64,000 nt of DNA from the NCBI GenBank assembly GCA_025936115.1, contig JAICTZ010000036.1:1-64000 (forward strand). The letters are read 5' to 3'. Position numbers and translations under genes: made by a program. Shown here in pieces: positions 53,201 through 61,392 of this stretch. The notes under the pieces are model-generated. The model did no database searches, was not told where the DNA came from, and saw nothing but the letters and a program-made list of their open reading frames with translations. Position 1 is the first letter of the stretch. Every line of letters begins with the position of its first letter. This DNA is from Polyangiaceae bacterium. GTDB lineage: Bacteria; Myxococcota_A; Polyangia; Polyangiales; Polyangiaceae.

Positions 53201-53919
53201 ACGGCACTGACCGCAGTCACCCCGCGTTCTTCTTGCCGGGCCAGAACGTCGCGCCGATCACGAGCCAAAACCACTACGTGAACGAGCGTGGCTATCTCGT
53301 CCCGTCGCTGTGCAAGGCGGCGGGCGAAAGCTGCACGCTGAGCGGGGAATGTTGCGGCGCCGGTGACTCGCCGCCCTCGGCAGCGTGCCGCGTGGTGAGC
53401 GGTTGGACTCCGAGTGCGGGCGCGCCGGCGCGCACGTGCCAGGCCCTCGGCGGCGCGTGCGCCAGCGCCGGCGACAGCTGCGACACGTCGGCTGATTGTT
53501 GCGCGGGCGCCACCTGCGTCAACTTCAGCTGCTCGGCGCCGCCGAGCTACGAGCCGGCGAGCTTCAGCCGTGACTATTCCGCGGACTGCGGGCCCGGCGA
53601 TCACCCGCGCTGGCAACTCTTCAGCTATCACCTGGACACCCCCGGTGACAGCTCGATTCAATTCGAGGCTCGCACGGCGGAGACCAGCGCGGATCTCGAC
53701 AGCGCCGAGGTGGTGAGCCTTGGTGCCTCGACCGCCACCGTACAGAGTCCGGCCAATCCGGAAGGCAAGGACGTCGGCAGCGCGCTCGAAGCGGCCAACC
53801 TCTCTGCGAATTTGGGCTGGCTACGTATCTCGATCACACTCTCGCCCTCGAGCGACGGCCTCGCGACGCCCGTGCTCGAGGACTGGAATCTGAGTTACGA
53901 CTGTGTTCCCGCTGAATGA
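50269..53919 (+). CDS. large surface lipoprotein: Ig-like, single heme motif, phage-tail-like insert, PD40
   Basis: 1216 residues. The lipobox is SLLVLSC (Cys43). An N-terminal Cys-rich part is followed by an Ig-like region (about 185-285). One c-type heme motif GCPVCHSVSADG lies at 504-508. A segment at about 640-757 (LTIDGQVMATGYSVLVKN, KKNGVYVVSAAGGSSAKWKL, GELVSGMDVRVSDG) resembles a repeat of phage tail fibres. PD40/TolB-like FSPDGTKVVYVNADKD and two CCAG-type Cys modules end the protein. It starts at TTG 50269 or GTG 50278; upstream 50115-50268 is G-rich and gene-free. The next gene overlaps its end by 17 nt. Confidence 0.8.
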   Translation: MARVTRFSTATRTRARESARGGLRRACHGIGCALWLSLLVLSCGQKDASVFGIGVAAPGDGHGVNPCATPRSGCACDEPGRVVPCGETAARSESSLTCSVGERTCDAGTWGECVAGHTRVQAVSRPSAAAGRLTPLGFSPSSVGCDEPCDPYCRKVDDTPDGLALGPGLDSSPDGVTLTQGENAGNCPELTLSPAMATITITRINADGTLVASPSQAASFTATCEASGTVVVPSWSLDAYDRAVVDQDGKVTVFSGTAGSITLTASNALTSATATVNVVVSIADPGTSPTVAADFVGTGPTGSASTLYPYENTVFPLDLKAPLVQWMSGGNAATDVEVALRYPSGTAAPTFSYSKIYNGGPPKEGTLDPSTPAWRPPQEVWTAFGRSAAQGATPAARTADIVVQRRYSSTVHAELVIPVTFATEPLRGTVYYTQYLRSLFTTSSSSSICSGQTDLNPASYTPGFVCPVGNCTHPGTSGTSSTRAIDLSTPSAPNLDPFNGIAGCPVCHSVSADGQTYVSGNQFWQTSGGGTSLGIDAIGLTSGAAPSFSALDKAPSYAASGNDFDANWPTEQSRGFAYSALSPDGALALQASSFWGNTANTPSSNNTQDATVKGVTGHVKPIFAVPTDTPGLGVMFATTGTLPSNSASGSTLTASSNGALTIDGQVMATGYSVLVKNETGTNAKKNGVYVVSAAGGSSAKWKLTRRNDADANGELVSGMDVRVSDGNVNRGGVFSITTTGAITINTTAVTFAAGTAPSFPAMMVPAFSPDGTKVVYVNADKDSISGYPDTGWRRGLSMFSFDPATLAVSNRKRLLNTYRSATAGTPMKWPFFESDSRSIVYVETDPSEYCASNSPGTGSPQSRACQEAAYGSMSPTTRGYWPGKIYSIDSQNPAATRVELSALTNGEDANDFGKSYQPTVLPFAVGGYRWAIFTSPRAYGNQFNARASAGSSLTGTPTDFTCSASMLWVAAIDDGTADGTDRSHPAFFLPGQNVAPITSQNHYVNERGYLVPSLCKAAGESCTLSGECCGAGDSPPSAACRVVSGWTPSAGAPARTCQALGGACASAGDSCDTSADCCAGATCVNFSCSAPPSYEPASFSRDYSADCGPGDHPRWQLFSYHLDTPGDSSIQFEARTAETSADLDSAEVVSLGASTATVQSPANPEGKDVGSALEAANLSANLGWLRISITLSPSSDGLATPVLEDWNLSYDCVPAE

Positions 53920-55069
53920 GCTCGGGCGGCCGGCGCGCACGCTCGCGCGCTGGGCTATGACGGGGATCGGCTTGGCCGCGCTCGCGAACGGGTGTGGAAC
54001 GGAAGCGGAACGTGCGCCGTTCGGAAGCCGCCCGCCAGCGAGCTCGGCGGGAAGCGGAGCGAGCATGACCAGCGGCAGCGGCGCACATCCGGCGCAGTCC
54101 GAGGGCGGCGTCGACGCGAGCGGTAGCGGCGAAGGTGGCTGGTACGGCGGGGCCAGCTCGGGCAAGGGCGGTGGCCGAGACGCCGGGGGCGCTTCGGACG
54201 GCGGCGTGACCAACGCGGCCGGCACAGCTGAAATCGGCGGCGGAACGGGCGAGGCCGGCGCACCCACCGAAGCAGAGCCCCCGCCGGTTCCGATCTGTTC
54301 GCGCACGACGCGCTTCGGGCCTGGCCAGCCGCTCGCGCTTTCGACTTCGGACGACGACTTGCTCGAGGGCATCACGCCCGATGAGCTCACGCTCGTGTTC
54401 TCCACGGGCAACCACTTTTACGTGGCCGAGCGCGGCTCGGTTACGGAGGATTTCGGCGCAGCCGTCGAAGTTGCCGCCGGGCTCGACTTCCTGTCGCTGA
54501 CGGTGAGCTCGGACGGTCTACGCCTGATCGGCGCCCGCGTCTCGGGGTTCGCCGAGCTCGCACGGCCCGCGCGGAGCGAGGCGTTTGCGGGCGAGCCGAA
54601 CGATGCTGACTTCGTTCCCTTCAACGCGGCCGTGAACGGGACCCCCACCGACGAAATCGCGGTCGAACCCTTGCTCGCCCTGAGCGACACGCTGCTCATC
54701 TATTCATTCGTGTCACCGAGCAACGAGGGCTCACGGCCGACGCTCTACGCTTCGGAGTGGCTCGGCCAGTGGTCGTTCGGACAACCCTTGCTCGGCGCCG
54801 ACCGGCTCTGGGCGTCGGGGCAGGCGCGTCGGGTAGCGACGGGCGTCTCGAGCGACGGCCTCACGCTGTTTTATCGTGATGAAGTCGCAGGAGAGCTCCG
54901 GAGCGCTTGGCGCCGCCGTCTCAGCGCCGAATTCGACGCGTATCAGTCGCTCGGTGCTCTGGAGCGCGCCGCGCCGAACGGTGCGTGCGACGAGCTCTAC
55001 TATTCGGCCGAGAATGACGGCAGCCTCGATCTCTTCGTCGCGAGCACGGCCGGAACCGCCGCTGACTGA
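53903..55069 (+). CDS. linker lipoprotein with PD40/beta-propeller-like domain
   Basis: 388 residues. The lipobox is LANGC. A Gly/Ser/Ala linker (about 40-125) precedes a repeat-containing domain with SDDDLLEGITPDELTLVFST, LTVSSDGLRLIGAR, ATGVSSDGLTLFYRD and CDELYYSAENDGSLDLFV. Its SSDGL-type repeats resemble PD40 blades. It starts at GTG 53903, which overlaps the preceding gene by 17 nt, so the two are probably co-transcribed and may act together at the surface. Function unknown. Confidence 0.8.
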   Translation: MFPLNELGRPARTLARWAMTGIGLAALANGCGTEAERAPFGSRPPASSAGSGASMTSGSGAHPAQSEGGVDASGSGEGGWYGGASSGKGGGRDAGGASDGGVTNAAGTAEIGGGTGEAGAPTEAEPPPVPICSRTTRFGPGQPLALSTSDDDLLEGITPDELTLVFSTGNHFYVAERGSVTEDFGAAVEVAAGLDFLSLTVSSDGLRLIGARVSGFAELARPARSEAFAGEPNDADFVPFNAAVNGTPTDEIAVEPLLALSDTLLIYSFVSPSNEGSRPTLYASEWLGQWSFGQPLLGADRLWASGQARRVATGVSSDGLTLFYRDEVAGELRSAWRRRLSAEFDAYQSLGALERAAPNGACDELYYSAENDGSLDLFVASTAGTAAD

Positions 55070-55127
55070 CGCTCATTGCGCATCGGTATTGTGCATCGGC
55101 CGCCGTGGGACCTAGGCTTCGGAATCG

Positions 55128-56888
55128 ATGCTCGAGGACTCAGCTCGACCGCCGGACGTGAATTTCTGGGGTCGTCGCGGCGTGACGCTCGCGTGGGTCG
55201 CGACGGGCCTGCTCACACTGCCCGCGCTTCGCGCCGAATTTTCGCTCGACGACTTTTTGCAGCGACTCGTGCTCGAGGGACGTGCGCCCGAGCTCGGGCT
55301 TGGCCCGGCGACGCTCTACGATTTCACGGGCGGCGGCCTGCACATGAGCGACTGGCTCGAGCGCGGCTACGTGCCTTGGTTCACCGACCCGGGCTTCGCT
55401 CTGCGGTTTTTTCGGCCGCTCGGTAGCCTCGCGCTCGCGCTCGATCAGCGCCTGTTCGGCCGTGCGGCGCTGCCGTCGCACCTCGCCGGAGCCCTGCTTT
55501 TCGTAGCGGTGACGGCCATCGCCATTCACTTCTTTCGCCTGATCCTGCCGCAGAACCGTGCGGGGCTCGCGGCGCTGATTTTCGCGCTCGCGAGTGGACA
55601 CAACGCAAACCTCACCTGGGTTGCCGGGCGGCACGTGCTCGTGAGCGGGATTTTCGGCGCCCTCGCCGTCTTTGCGCACGTGCGGCACCGGGAGCGACCG
55701 GCGCAGCGCGGCGTCGCGAGTTGGTTCGCGCCGCTCGCGCTGCTCGTCGCGCTGCTCGCGAGCGAAGCGAGTCTGGCTGCGGCGGCGATCATCGCGGTCT
55801 ACGAGCTCTTGGTGCCGCCCGCTGAGCTGCGGCAGCGCCTGTTCCGGGCGGCGCCTTGGGTCGGGGCGATGCTGCTCTATCTCGTGCTCTACGCCGCAGC
55901 CGGCTACGGGGTGCGGCACAGCGCGCTCTACATCTCGCCCCTGTCGGCGCCGGCCGCGTTCCTGCGTGCGGCCCTCACACGCTGGCCGATCTTGGTCGGT
56001 GAATTGAGCTTTGCCTTACCGGCCGTCGTCTGGGGCGCCGCGCTCCACGCTCGGCCGCTATTCGCTCTCGCCGGCGTTCTGTCCACGGCGCTCGTGGTCC
56101 GGCTCGCTTGGCGCGCGGCAACGAGCGAGCCCGAACGGCGTCGCGTAGGGTGGCTGTTCGCGAGCGCCGTCTTCGGCACGCTGCCCATGGTCGGCGGCGT
56201 TCCCGACGGGCGGGTGCTCTTGATTCCGATGCTGGTGTCGGCGCCGCTCGTCGCGACCGCGATCGAGCACGCGTTCGGTGTCGCGACGCGGCCGCAGAAG
56301 CTCGTGCGGTTCGCCGGCGCCGCGCTCTGCTTCATGCACTTGATCTTTGCTCCGCTCGTGCGCCTCGCCATGACGGCGGTCATGACCGGCGTGGGGCAGA
56401 AGCAGCGAGCGTTGGCGGAGAGCGCGGATTTTTCGCAGTGCACCGCGGGTTCTCCGTTGTTCCTCGTCACGGGCTCCGATCCCGCGCTCTGCCTTTCGGG
56501 CGGCACCTCGCTGCGCTATTACCGCCCCGATTTGACCGAGCGACACCCGAGCTTGGCCGTGCTCTCGCTCGCGCCGCACGATCTCGAGCTCGAGCGGCCG
56601 AGCGAGCGTGAGCTCGTGCTCACGGTCGACGGCCGGCCTCGTCACGTCACGATCTTCGAGCGACTGTTCCGCGACACGCCGTTGATTGCCGGTCAAGGCG
56701 TGAGCTTCGAGCACTTTGGAGCCCGGGTGTTGGCCGTCGAGCAGGGGGTCTTTACGCGCGCTGCGTTCGAGCTCCCGCAAAATGCGTGCTTGCTCACGCT
56801 CGAACGGCAGAAGCTCGTGGGCCGACCGCAACCCGCCGTCGGCACGCGGGTCCGCGTCGTGCATGAGCCAGGCCCGCTCGGGCTCTGA
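55128..56888 (+). CDS. polytopic membrane protein, GT-C glycosyltransferase-like
   Basis: 586 residues. About ten transmembrane helices occupy residues 18-425 and a soluble beta-rich C-terminal domain follows (about 430-586). The first extracytoplasmic loop contains FSLDDFLQRLVLEG and FFRPLGSLALALDQRLFG, reminiscent of the acidic loop of GT39-type lipid-linked glycosyltransferases. No substrate can be named. It starts at ATG 55128, 58 nt after the lipoprotein gene on the same strand. Confidence 0.7.
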   Translation: MLEDSARPPDVNFWGRRGVTLAWVATGLLTLPALRAEFSLDDFLQRLVLEGRAPELGLGPATLYDFTGGGLHMSDWLERGYVPWFTDPGFALRFFRPLGSLALALDQRLFGRAALPSHLAGALLFVAVTAIAIHFFRLILPQNRAGLAALIFALASGHNANLTWVAGRHVLVSGIFGALAVFAHVRHRERPAQRGVASWFAPLALLVALLASEASLAAAAIIAVYELLVPPAELRQRLFRAAPWVGAMLLYLVLYAAAGYGVRHSALYISPLSAPAAFLRAALTRWPILVGELSFALPAVVWGAALHARPLFALAGVLSTALVVRLAWRAATSEPERRRVGWLFASAVFGTLPMVGGVPDGRVLLIPMLVSAPLVATAIEHAFGVATRPQKLVRFAGAALCFMHLIFAPLVRLAMTAVMTGVGQKQRALAESADFSQCTAGSPLFLVTGSDPALCLSGGTSLRYYRPDLTERHPSLAVLSLAPHDLELERPSERELVLTVDGRPRHVTIFERLFRDTPLIAGQGVSFEHFGARVLAVEQGVFTRAAFELPQNACLLTLERQKLVGRPQPAVGTRVRVVHEPGPLGL

Positions 56889-56916
56889 CGCGCACGCCGA
56901 CCAGCGACCGCCTCGC

Positions 56917-57588
56917 TCAAGCGTGGGCGTCGATGTCGAGCGTGAGTCTGCGTGCCGCGCGGCAGCACCGCTCACTTTGGTCGACGCCGATTGCGTCCAA
57001 GCCGAACGCATTGGCGACCGCGAGGGCGGTCCCTCGACCGCAGAACGGATCGACGATGGTGCGCGTGTTCGTCTCCGCGAGCACGAAACGAACGGCGAGT
57101 GCGCAAGCCTCGACGCCCATCGCCTTGCGTGACGGCTCGAAGCCGGCGTCCGGCAACACGTCCGGTAGCGCATGCCGGAAGGCGGGTCGCGCCTGACGCG
57201 CCAAACACAAGAGGTGCGAATAGCCGGCACGGCCAGCGCTCACGGCTCCGGGCGCCGTCCGACAGACGATCTTGTGCCAGACGAGGTGATGCCCGCTCGC
57301 CTGGGCAGCCGAGAGCACGAGAAAGCTCTTGTCGAGCCAGACGCCGCGCGAAAGGACGTCGGTTTGAAAGAAGATCGCGACGCCGTCGTCCTCTACCCAC
57401 GCGAGCACCGCGCGTGCGGCCGCGACGAACCAACGCCGCCATTGCTCGACGTCGCACTGCGTGAGCTCCGAAACGTCGGGCAACGACGTGATCACGCTCG
57501 TGCCCTGCGCGGTCGGATTGTTCGCGAGCCACGCGAGCGCGTCGCCACGGATCACGGTACGTCCTGGGACTTTCGCCGGGCTGGACAT
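56917..57588 (-). CDS. SAM-dependent methyltransferase (DNA/RNA N-methyltransferase-like)
   Basis: 223 residues from ATG 57588. The order is: motif IV-like TSLPDVSE (about 34-41), a central region, then the C-terminal SAM site TIVDPFCGRGTALAVANAFGLDAIGVD. This permuted order is that of beta-class N-methyltransferases. The catalytic DPPY/NPPY is replaced by SLPD, as in several uncharacterised COG0863-like enzymes. No restriction enzyme is adjacent. Target unknown. The frame continues upstream to 57717 without family match. Confidence 0.75.
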   Translation of the reverse strand: MSSPAKVPGRTVIRGDALAWLANNPTAQGTSVITSLPDVSELTQCDVEQWRRWFVAAARAVLAWVEDDGVAIFFQTDVLSRGVWLDKSFLVLSAAQASGHHLVWHKIVCRTAPGAVSAGRAGYSHLLCLARQARPAFRHALPDVLPDAGFEPSRKAMGVEACALAVRFVLAETNTRTIVDPFCGRGTALAVANAFGLDAIGVDQSERCCRAARRLTLDIDAHA

Positions 57589-57693
57589 GGGGAGACGGTC
57601 GTACTTACACCCAAAAGCGGCGCCGGGCGCCGGACCCGGCGTCGCGGCACCCGGCGCGTGTTCGCTGGCCGTCAGTCGTTGTAGAGTGCGCGA

Positions 57694-59469
57694 GTGACGA
57701 CGAGGCGGCCCGAGCATCCGGGGACAGCTGCGTCCGCCGCGAGTGGCGCGTCGGATGCGGCGGCTTCGGCCAAGCGCGTTTTCGCGGAAGCGCCGTCCGT
57801 CGCCGAGCTGCGCGAGGCCATCTTGCGTCGGATCATGCGCGCGGCGTGCATCGTGGGGGCGCTCGCGATGGCACTCGCCATCGCGTTCGTGCGTCCGTTC
57901 GAACTGCGCGCGGCGTTCGTCGGAGGTGCCGCGCTGGCGGTCGTGTTCGCCTCCACGCTCTTGCCGCGACGGCTCCGCGTGCTCTCGGTGATTTACCCGT
58001 GGGTGCTGACGCTGACGGGCGCCGGGTTGGCGCTCACCATGGGCCCCAAGGCCGAGCCTTTTCTGTTCCTGTGCGGTGGTCTGTTCATCGGCTCCCTCGT
58101 GCTCGAGAGCACGACGCTCGCGTTGCTCTCGCTCGTCACGCTCATTGCGACCGCCATCGCCATCGATCTCTCGGCGGAATCGTTCGTGCCTCCGTATCGC
58201 GCGGCTTGGCTCAACGGGCTCACCTCGCTCTTGTCCGTGGCACTACCCGCGGCGATTGCGGGCAGGATGCTCGTGAACGCCCTGACCTCGGCGCTCGCTG
58301 AACGCACGACGCTCTTGCGCGATTTGCTGGAGGAGAGCCGAGTGCGCGAAAGCACGGCGCGCGCGCTCGAAGAGACGCGAACGCAGCTCACCCACGCCCA
58401 AAAGATGGAGCTTATGGGGCAAATGGCGGGCGGCATCGCCCACGACATGAACAACGCGCTCACGGCCATCATGGGCGGCGCGTCGTTGCTCGACCGGGAC
58501 TCCGGTGAGATGCGCGAACAAATTCAAGAAGCCGCGGCCCACGCGGCAAAGCTCACGCAGCAGTTGATGGTGTTCAGTCGGCGCGATACGAGTCGGCCGC
58601 GGCCCATCGATTTGACCGCCACGATCGCCGAGCAGCTCAAGGCCATCCGCCGCTTGCTCACGAGCGACATCACGCTGAGCTCGGAGCTGCCGGGCGAGCC
58701 CGTCGCCGTGATCGCCGACCCGACGCACGTCTTGCAGGTGCTCTTGAACCTGACCACCAACGCGAAAGACGCGATGAGCGCGGGGGGGACGCTGAGCATC
58801 GCGCTACAGCACGACCGCGAGCGGCGCGAAGCCGTCCTGCTCGTGAGCGACACCGGCGCGGGCATTGCGCCCGCGCTCTTACCCCAGGTTTTCGAGCCAT
58901 TTTTCACGACGAAGCCCGCAGGCAAGGGCACGGGCCTCGGCCTCGCGAACGTCCAGCAGCTCGTCGAGGCGATGGGCGGTTCGGTCGTGGTCGAGAGCGA
59001 GCTCGGTCGTGGCACGACGTTCCGCCTGCGCATCCCGACGACGGAGGAGCCCGTTCGCCGGCAGATGCTGGAGACGCGGCGGCAGAGCGCGCGTTCGGGC
59101 ACGATCTTGGTGGTCGACGACGACGTGCGCGTGCGCGCGACCGTCTACGTTGCGCTCGAACGCATGGGCTATAGCGTGCTCGAGGCGTCCTCACCGGACA
59201 CGGTCGAGGCGTTGCTCGCGCGCCCGAACGTCAAACTCGATCTCTTGTTGACCGACGTCGTGCTGCCGGGCGGCGGCGGCGCAAAAGTGATCGGGATCGT
59301 ACGGGAAAAGTTCCCCGAAGCGCGCGTGCTCGTGATGTCCGGTTACAACGACGACGAGACCTTGCGGCGCGGGATTGCGCGGGGCACGTTTCCCTTCATC
59401 GCAAAACCGTTCACGGCCGAAGCGCTCGGCCTCGCCGTCGATGACGCGCTCGCGGCAAAACCCGACTGA
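57694..59469 (+). CDS. hybrid sensor histidine kinase with C-terminal REC
   Basis: 591 residues from GTG 57694. Five to six membrane helices (about 48-195) form an integral membrane sensor, followed by a coiled coil (200-235). HisKA has [17 protein letters not shown] (His250). The HATPase has N356 in [32 protein letters not shown] and [18 protein letters not shown]. The REC domain is at 468-590 with phospho-acceptor Asp521 ([12 protein letters not shown]) and FIAKPF. This is an NtrB-like hybrid kinase. Output partner unknown; the next gene is an MFS exporter with its own regulator. Confidence 0.93.
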   Translation: MTTRRPEHPGTAASAASGASDAAASAKRVFAEAPSVAELREAILRRIMRAACIVGALAMALAIAFVRPFELRAAFVGGAALAVVFASTLLPRRLRVLSVIYPWVLTLTGAGLALTMGPKAEPFLFLCGGLFIGSLVLESTTLALLSLVTLIATAIAIDLSAESFVPPYRAAWLNGLTSLLSVALPAAIAGRMLVNALTSALAERTTLLRDLLEESRVRESTARALEETRTQLTHAQKMELMGQMAGGIAHDMNNALTAIMGGASLLDRDSGEMREQIQEAAAHAAKLTQQLMVFSRRDTSRPRPIDLTATIAEQLKAIRRLLTSDITLSSELPGEPVAVIADPTHVLQVLLNLTTNAKDAMSAGGTLSIALQHDRERREAVLLVSDTGAGIAPALLPQVFEPFFTTKPAGKGTGLGLANVQQLVEAMGGSVVVESELGRGTTFRLRIPTTEEPVRRQMLETRRQSARSGTILVVDDDVRVRATVYVALERMGYSVLEASSPDTVEALLARPNVKLDLLLTDVVLPGGGGAKVIGIVREKFPEARVLVMSGYNDDETLRRGIARGTFPFIAKPFTAEALGLAVDDALAAKPD

Positions 59470-59508
59470 CGCTTTTCTACACGAGAGGCGCGCTGCGGGG
59501 GGCATGAC

Positions 59509-59543
59509 CATTGTTGACACACAATGATTGTAGATCCACAATC
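59509..59543 (+). promoter_or_regulatory. promoter with two overlapping inverted repeats (MarR operator)
   Basis: TTGACA (59514-59519) and CACAAT (59537-59542) form a -35/-10 pair with 17-bp spacing. Two dyads overlap them: CATTGT with ACAATG (59509-59526) and GATTGT with ACAATC (59526-59543), each with a 6-nt centre. The coding region begins at GTG 59549, about where transcription should start, so the mRNA may be leaderless. The MarR gene at the end of the operon is the likely repressor. Confidence 0.75.
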
Positions 59544-59548
59544 GTTGC

Positions 59549-60985
59549 GTGATCACAAGGAATGCGCGCCCCGGCCTGGTCCTGGCCATTTGCTGCTTGA
59601 GCCTGCTCTTGGTCTCGATGGACGTGACGATCGTCAACGTGGCTTTACCGGCCATTCGTCGCGATCTCCGCGCCACGACCGCCGGTTTGCAGTGGGTGAT
59701 CGACGCCTACACGCTCGTGCTCGCGAGCTTGCTGATGCTCGCAGGCTCGCTCGCCGATCGCTTCGGCCGTCGCCGCGTGTTTCAGCTCGGTCTGGCCCTC
59801 TTTACGCTGGCTTCGGCCTCGTGCAGTCTGGCCCCGACCCTCGGCGTGTTGATCGCGTGTCGTATGTTGCAGGCCGTGGGCGCCAGCATGCTGAATCCCG
59901 TGGCGATGTCGATCATCACCAACGTATTCATCGAGCCCAAGGCGCGCGCGCGAGCCATCGGGACGTGGGGCGCCGTGGTCGGCGTCTCGATGGGGCTCGG
60001 CCCGCTCATCGGCGGCGCGCTCACGCAAGCAGTCGGCTGGCGTTCGATCTTTTGGGTCAACGTGCCGGTCGGCGTCGTCGCGCTCGTGCTCGCGCAAATG
60101 TTCGTGCCGGAGTCGAAGGCGCCTCGCCCGCGCCGGGCCGATCCGCTCGGCCAGCTCTTGATGCTGGGCGCGCTGGCCGCCGTGACCTACGCGGTGATCG
60201 AGGGCCCGACGCTCGGCTGGGGCTCGCCGTTCATCGTCGGCCTGTTCGCGGGCACCGTCGCGCTCGTGGCCGCGCTCCTCGCGTACGAGCCGCGCCTCGA
60301 GGAACCGCTGCTGGAGCTGCGATTTTTTCGCAGTGTGCCGTTCTCGAGCGCTGCGCTCGTCGCCGTGCTCGCGTTCGGTGCGTTCTCCGGGTTTCTGTTC
60401 CTGAACGCGCTTTACCTGCAGGAGGTGCGCGGTTTGCCGGCTTTCACGACCGGCCTCTACACCCTGCCGCTCGCGCTCGCGACCGTCGTGTGCTCGCCCA
60501 TTTCCGGCTGGTTGATCGGGCGGAGCGGCACGCGCACGCCGCTGTTCCTGGCGGGCGGCGGTATCGCGCTCAGCGCGCTCTTGCTCGCGAGTCTCGACGC
60601 GCGGACGCCGCTTTCGCTGGTCGTGCTCGCGTACGTCGTCTTCGGTATCGGCTTCGGACTCGTCAACGCACCGATCACGAACACGGCCGTCTCCGGCATG
60701 CCACGCGCGCGTGCCGGGCTCGCGGCAGCGATCGCCTCGACCAGTCGTCAGGTCGGCGCGTCGCTCGGTGTCGCGATCGGCGGAACGATCGCCCAGGGAC
60801 GGCACGGCGCCGCCGGTGGGCTCACGGGCGCGATGCACGTGTTTTTCGCGCTCGCCGCAGGGGCGGGGCTCTGTATCGTCGCGCTCGGCGCGCTCTCGAA
60901 CAGCGCGTGGGGTCGCGAGACGTTGCAACGCACGGCCAAGCTGATTGAAGACGGCGATCGCGCCGCTTCGGGAGCCGTCCGATGA
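59549..60985 (+). CDS. MFS drug exporter, DHA2 (EmrB/QacA) family
   Basis: 478 residues, 14 transmembrane helices expected. Motifs: MDVTIVNVALPAIRRDL (helix 1, Asp), LAGSLADRFGRRRVFQLGL (motif A), RMLQAVGASMLNPVAMSII (motif B) and GPLIGGALTQAVGWRSIFWVNVPVG (motif C region). These define DHA2 multidrug:proton antiporters. GTG 59549 is the start, without a ribosome site. Its stop overlaps the MarR gene (ATGA), so exporter and regulator are co-expressed. Confidence 0.94.
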   Translation: MITRNARPGLVLAICCLSLLLVSMDVTIVNVALPAIRRDLRATTAGLQWVIDAYTLVLASLLMLAGSLADRFGRRRVFQLGLALFTLASASCSLAPTLGVLIACRMLQAVGASMLNPVAMSIITNVFIEPKARARAIGTWGAVVGVSMGLGPLIGGALTQAVGWRSIFWVNVPVGVVALVLAQMFVPESKAPRPRRADPLGQLLMLGALAAVTYAVIEGPTLGWGSPFIVGLFAGTVALVAALLAYEPRLEEPLLELRFFRSVPFSSAALVAVLAFGAFSGFLFLNALYLQEVRGLPAFTTGLYTLPLALATVVCSPISGWLIGRSGTRTPLFLAGGGIALSALLLASLDARTPLSLVVLAYVVFGIGFGLVNAPITNTAVSGMPRARAGLAAAIASTSRQVGASLGVAIGGTIAQGRHGAAGGLTGAMHVFFALAAGAGLCIVALGALSNSAWGRETLQRTAKLIEDGDRAASGAVR

Positions 60986-61392
60986 GCGCCGCTGCCGACC
61001 GGGTGTGGAATGCGCTGGTCGCGGTCGTGATGGACACGCGCGGCGACTGGCGGCGCCGCGTCGTCGAGGCCACGGGTGTCTCCTTCGGAAGGCTGCGCGC
61101 GCTCAAGCGCCTGAGCGAGAAACCGCTGGCTCTCAACGAGCTCGCCGAGGCCATGGGCGTCGACGCGCCCGCCGCGACGGTCGCCGTGAACGCCCTCGAG
61201 AAACGCGGTCTCGTCGTGCGCACACCCCACCCCACGAACGGGCGCATCAAGCTGGTCTCCCTGACCGCGGCCGGTCGCGCGACCCTGGGTCGCATGAAAG
61301 CCGTGGTCGAGCACGCGCCGGCGCCCTTCGCGAGCCTGTCGGCGCGAGAGCTCGCAGCACTCGAGCGCGCCCTCGACGGCTTCAAAAAGTGA
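60982..61392 (+). CDS. MarR-family regulator of the MFS exporter
   Basis: 136 residues. Winged helix with LALNELAEAMGVDAPAATVAVNALEKRGLVVR (helix-turn-helix) and HPTNGRIKLVSLTAAGR (wing). The C-terminal dimerisation helices are present. It is translationally coupled to the exporter gene. It probably binds the two dyads at 59509-59543 and auto-represses the operon until a ligand is bound. Its 3' end overlaps the recombinase 3' end by 11 nt at the border of the mobile element. Confidence 0.92.
   Translation: MSAAADRVWNALVAVVMDTRGDWRRRVVEATGVSFGRLRALKRLSEKPLALNELAEAMGVDAPAATVAVNALEKRGLVVRTPHPTNGRIKLVSLTAAGRATLGRMKAVVEHAPAPFASLSARELAALERALDGFKK

Noticed and set aside
50248-53661. 1137-residue minus-strand frame over the large lipoprotein
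   Set aside because: Arg/Ala/His-rich shadow. The plus strand has a lipobox, heme motif and recognisable modules.
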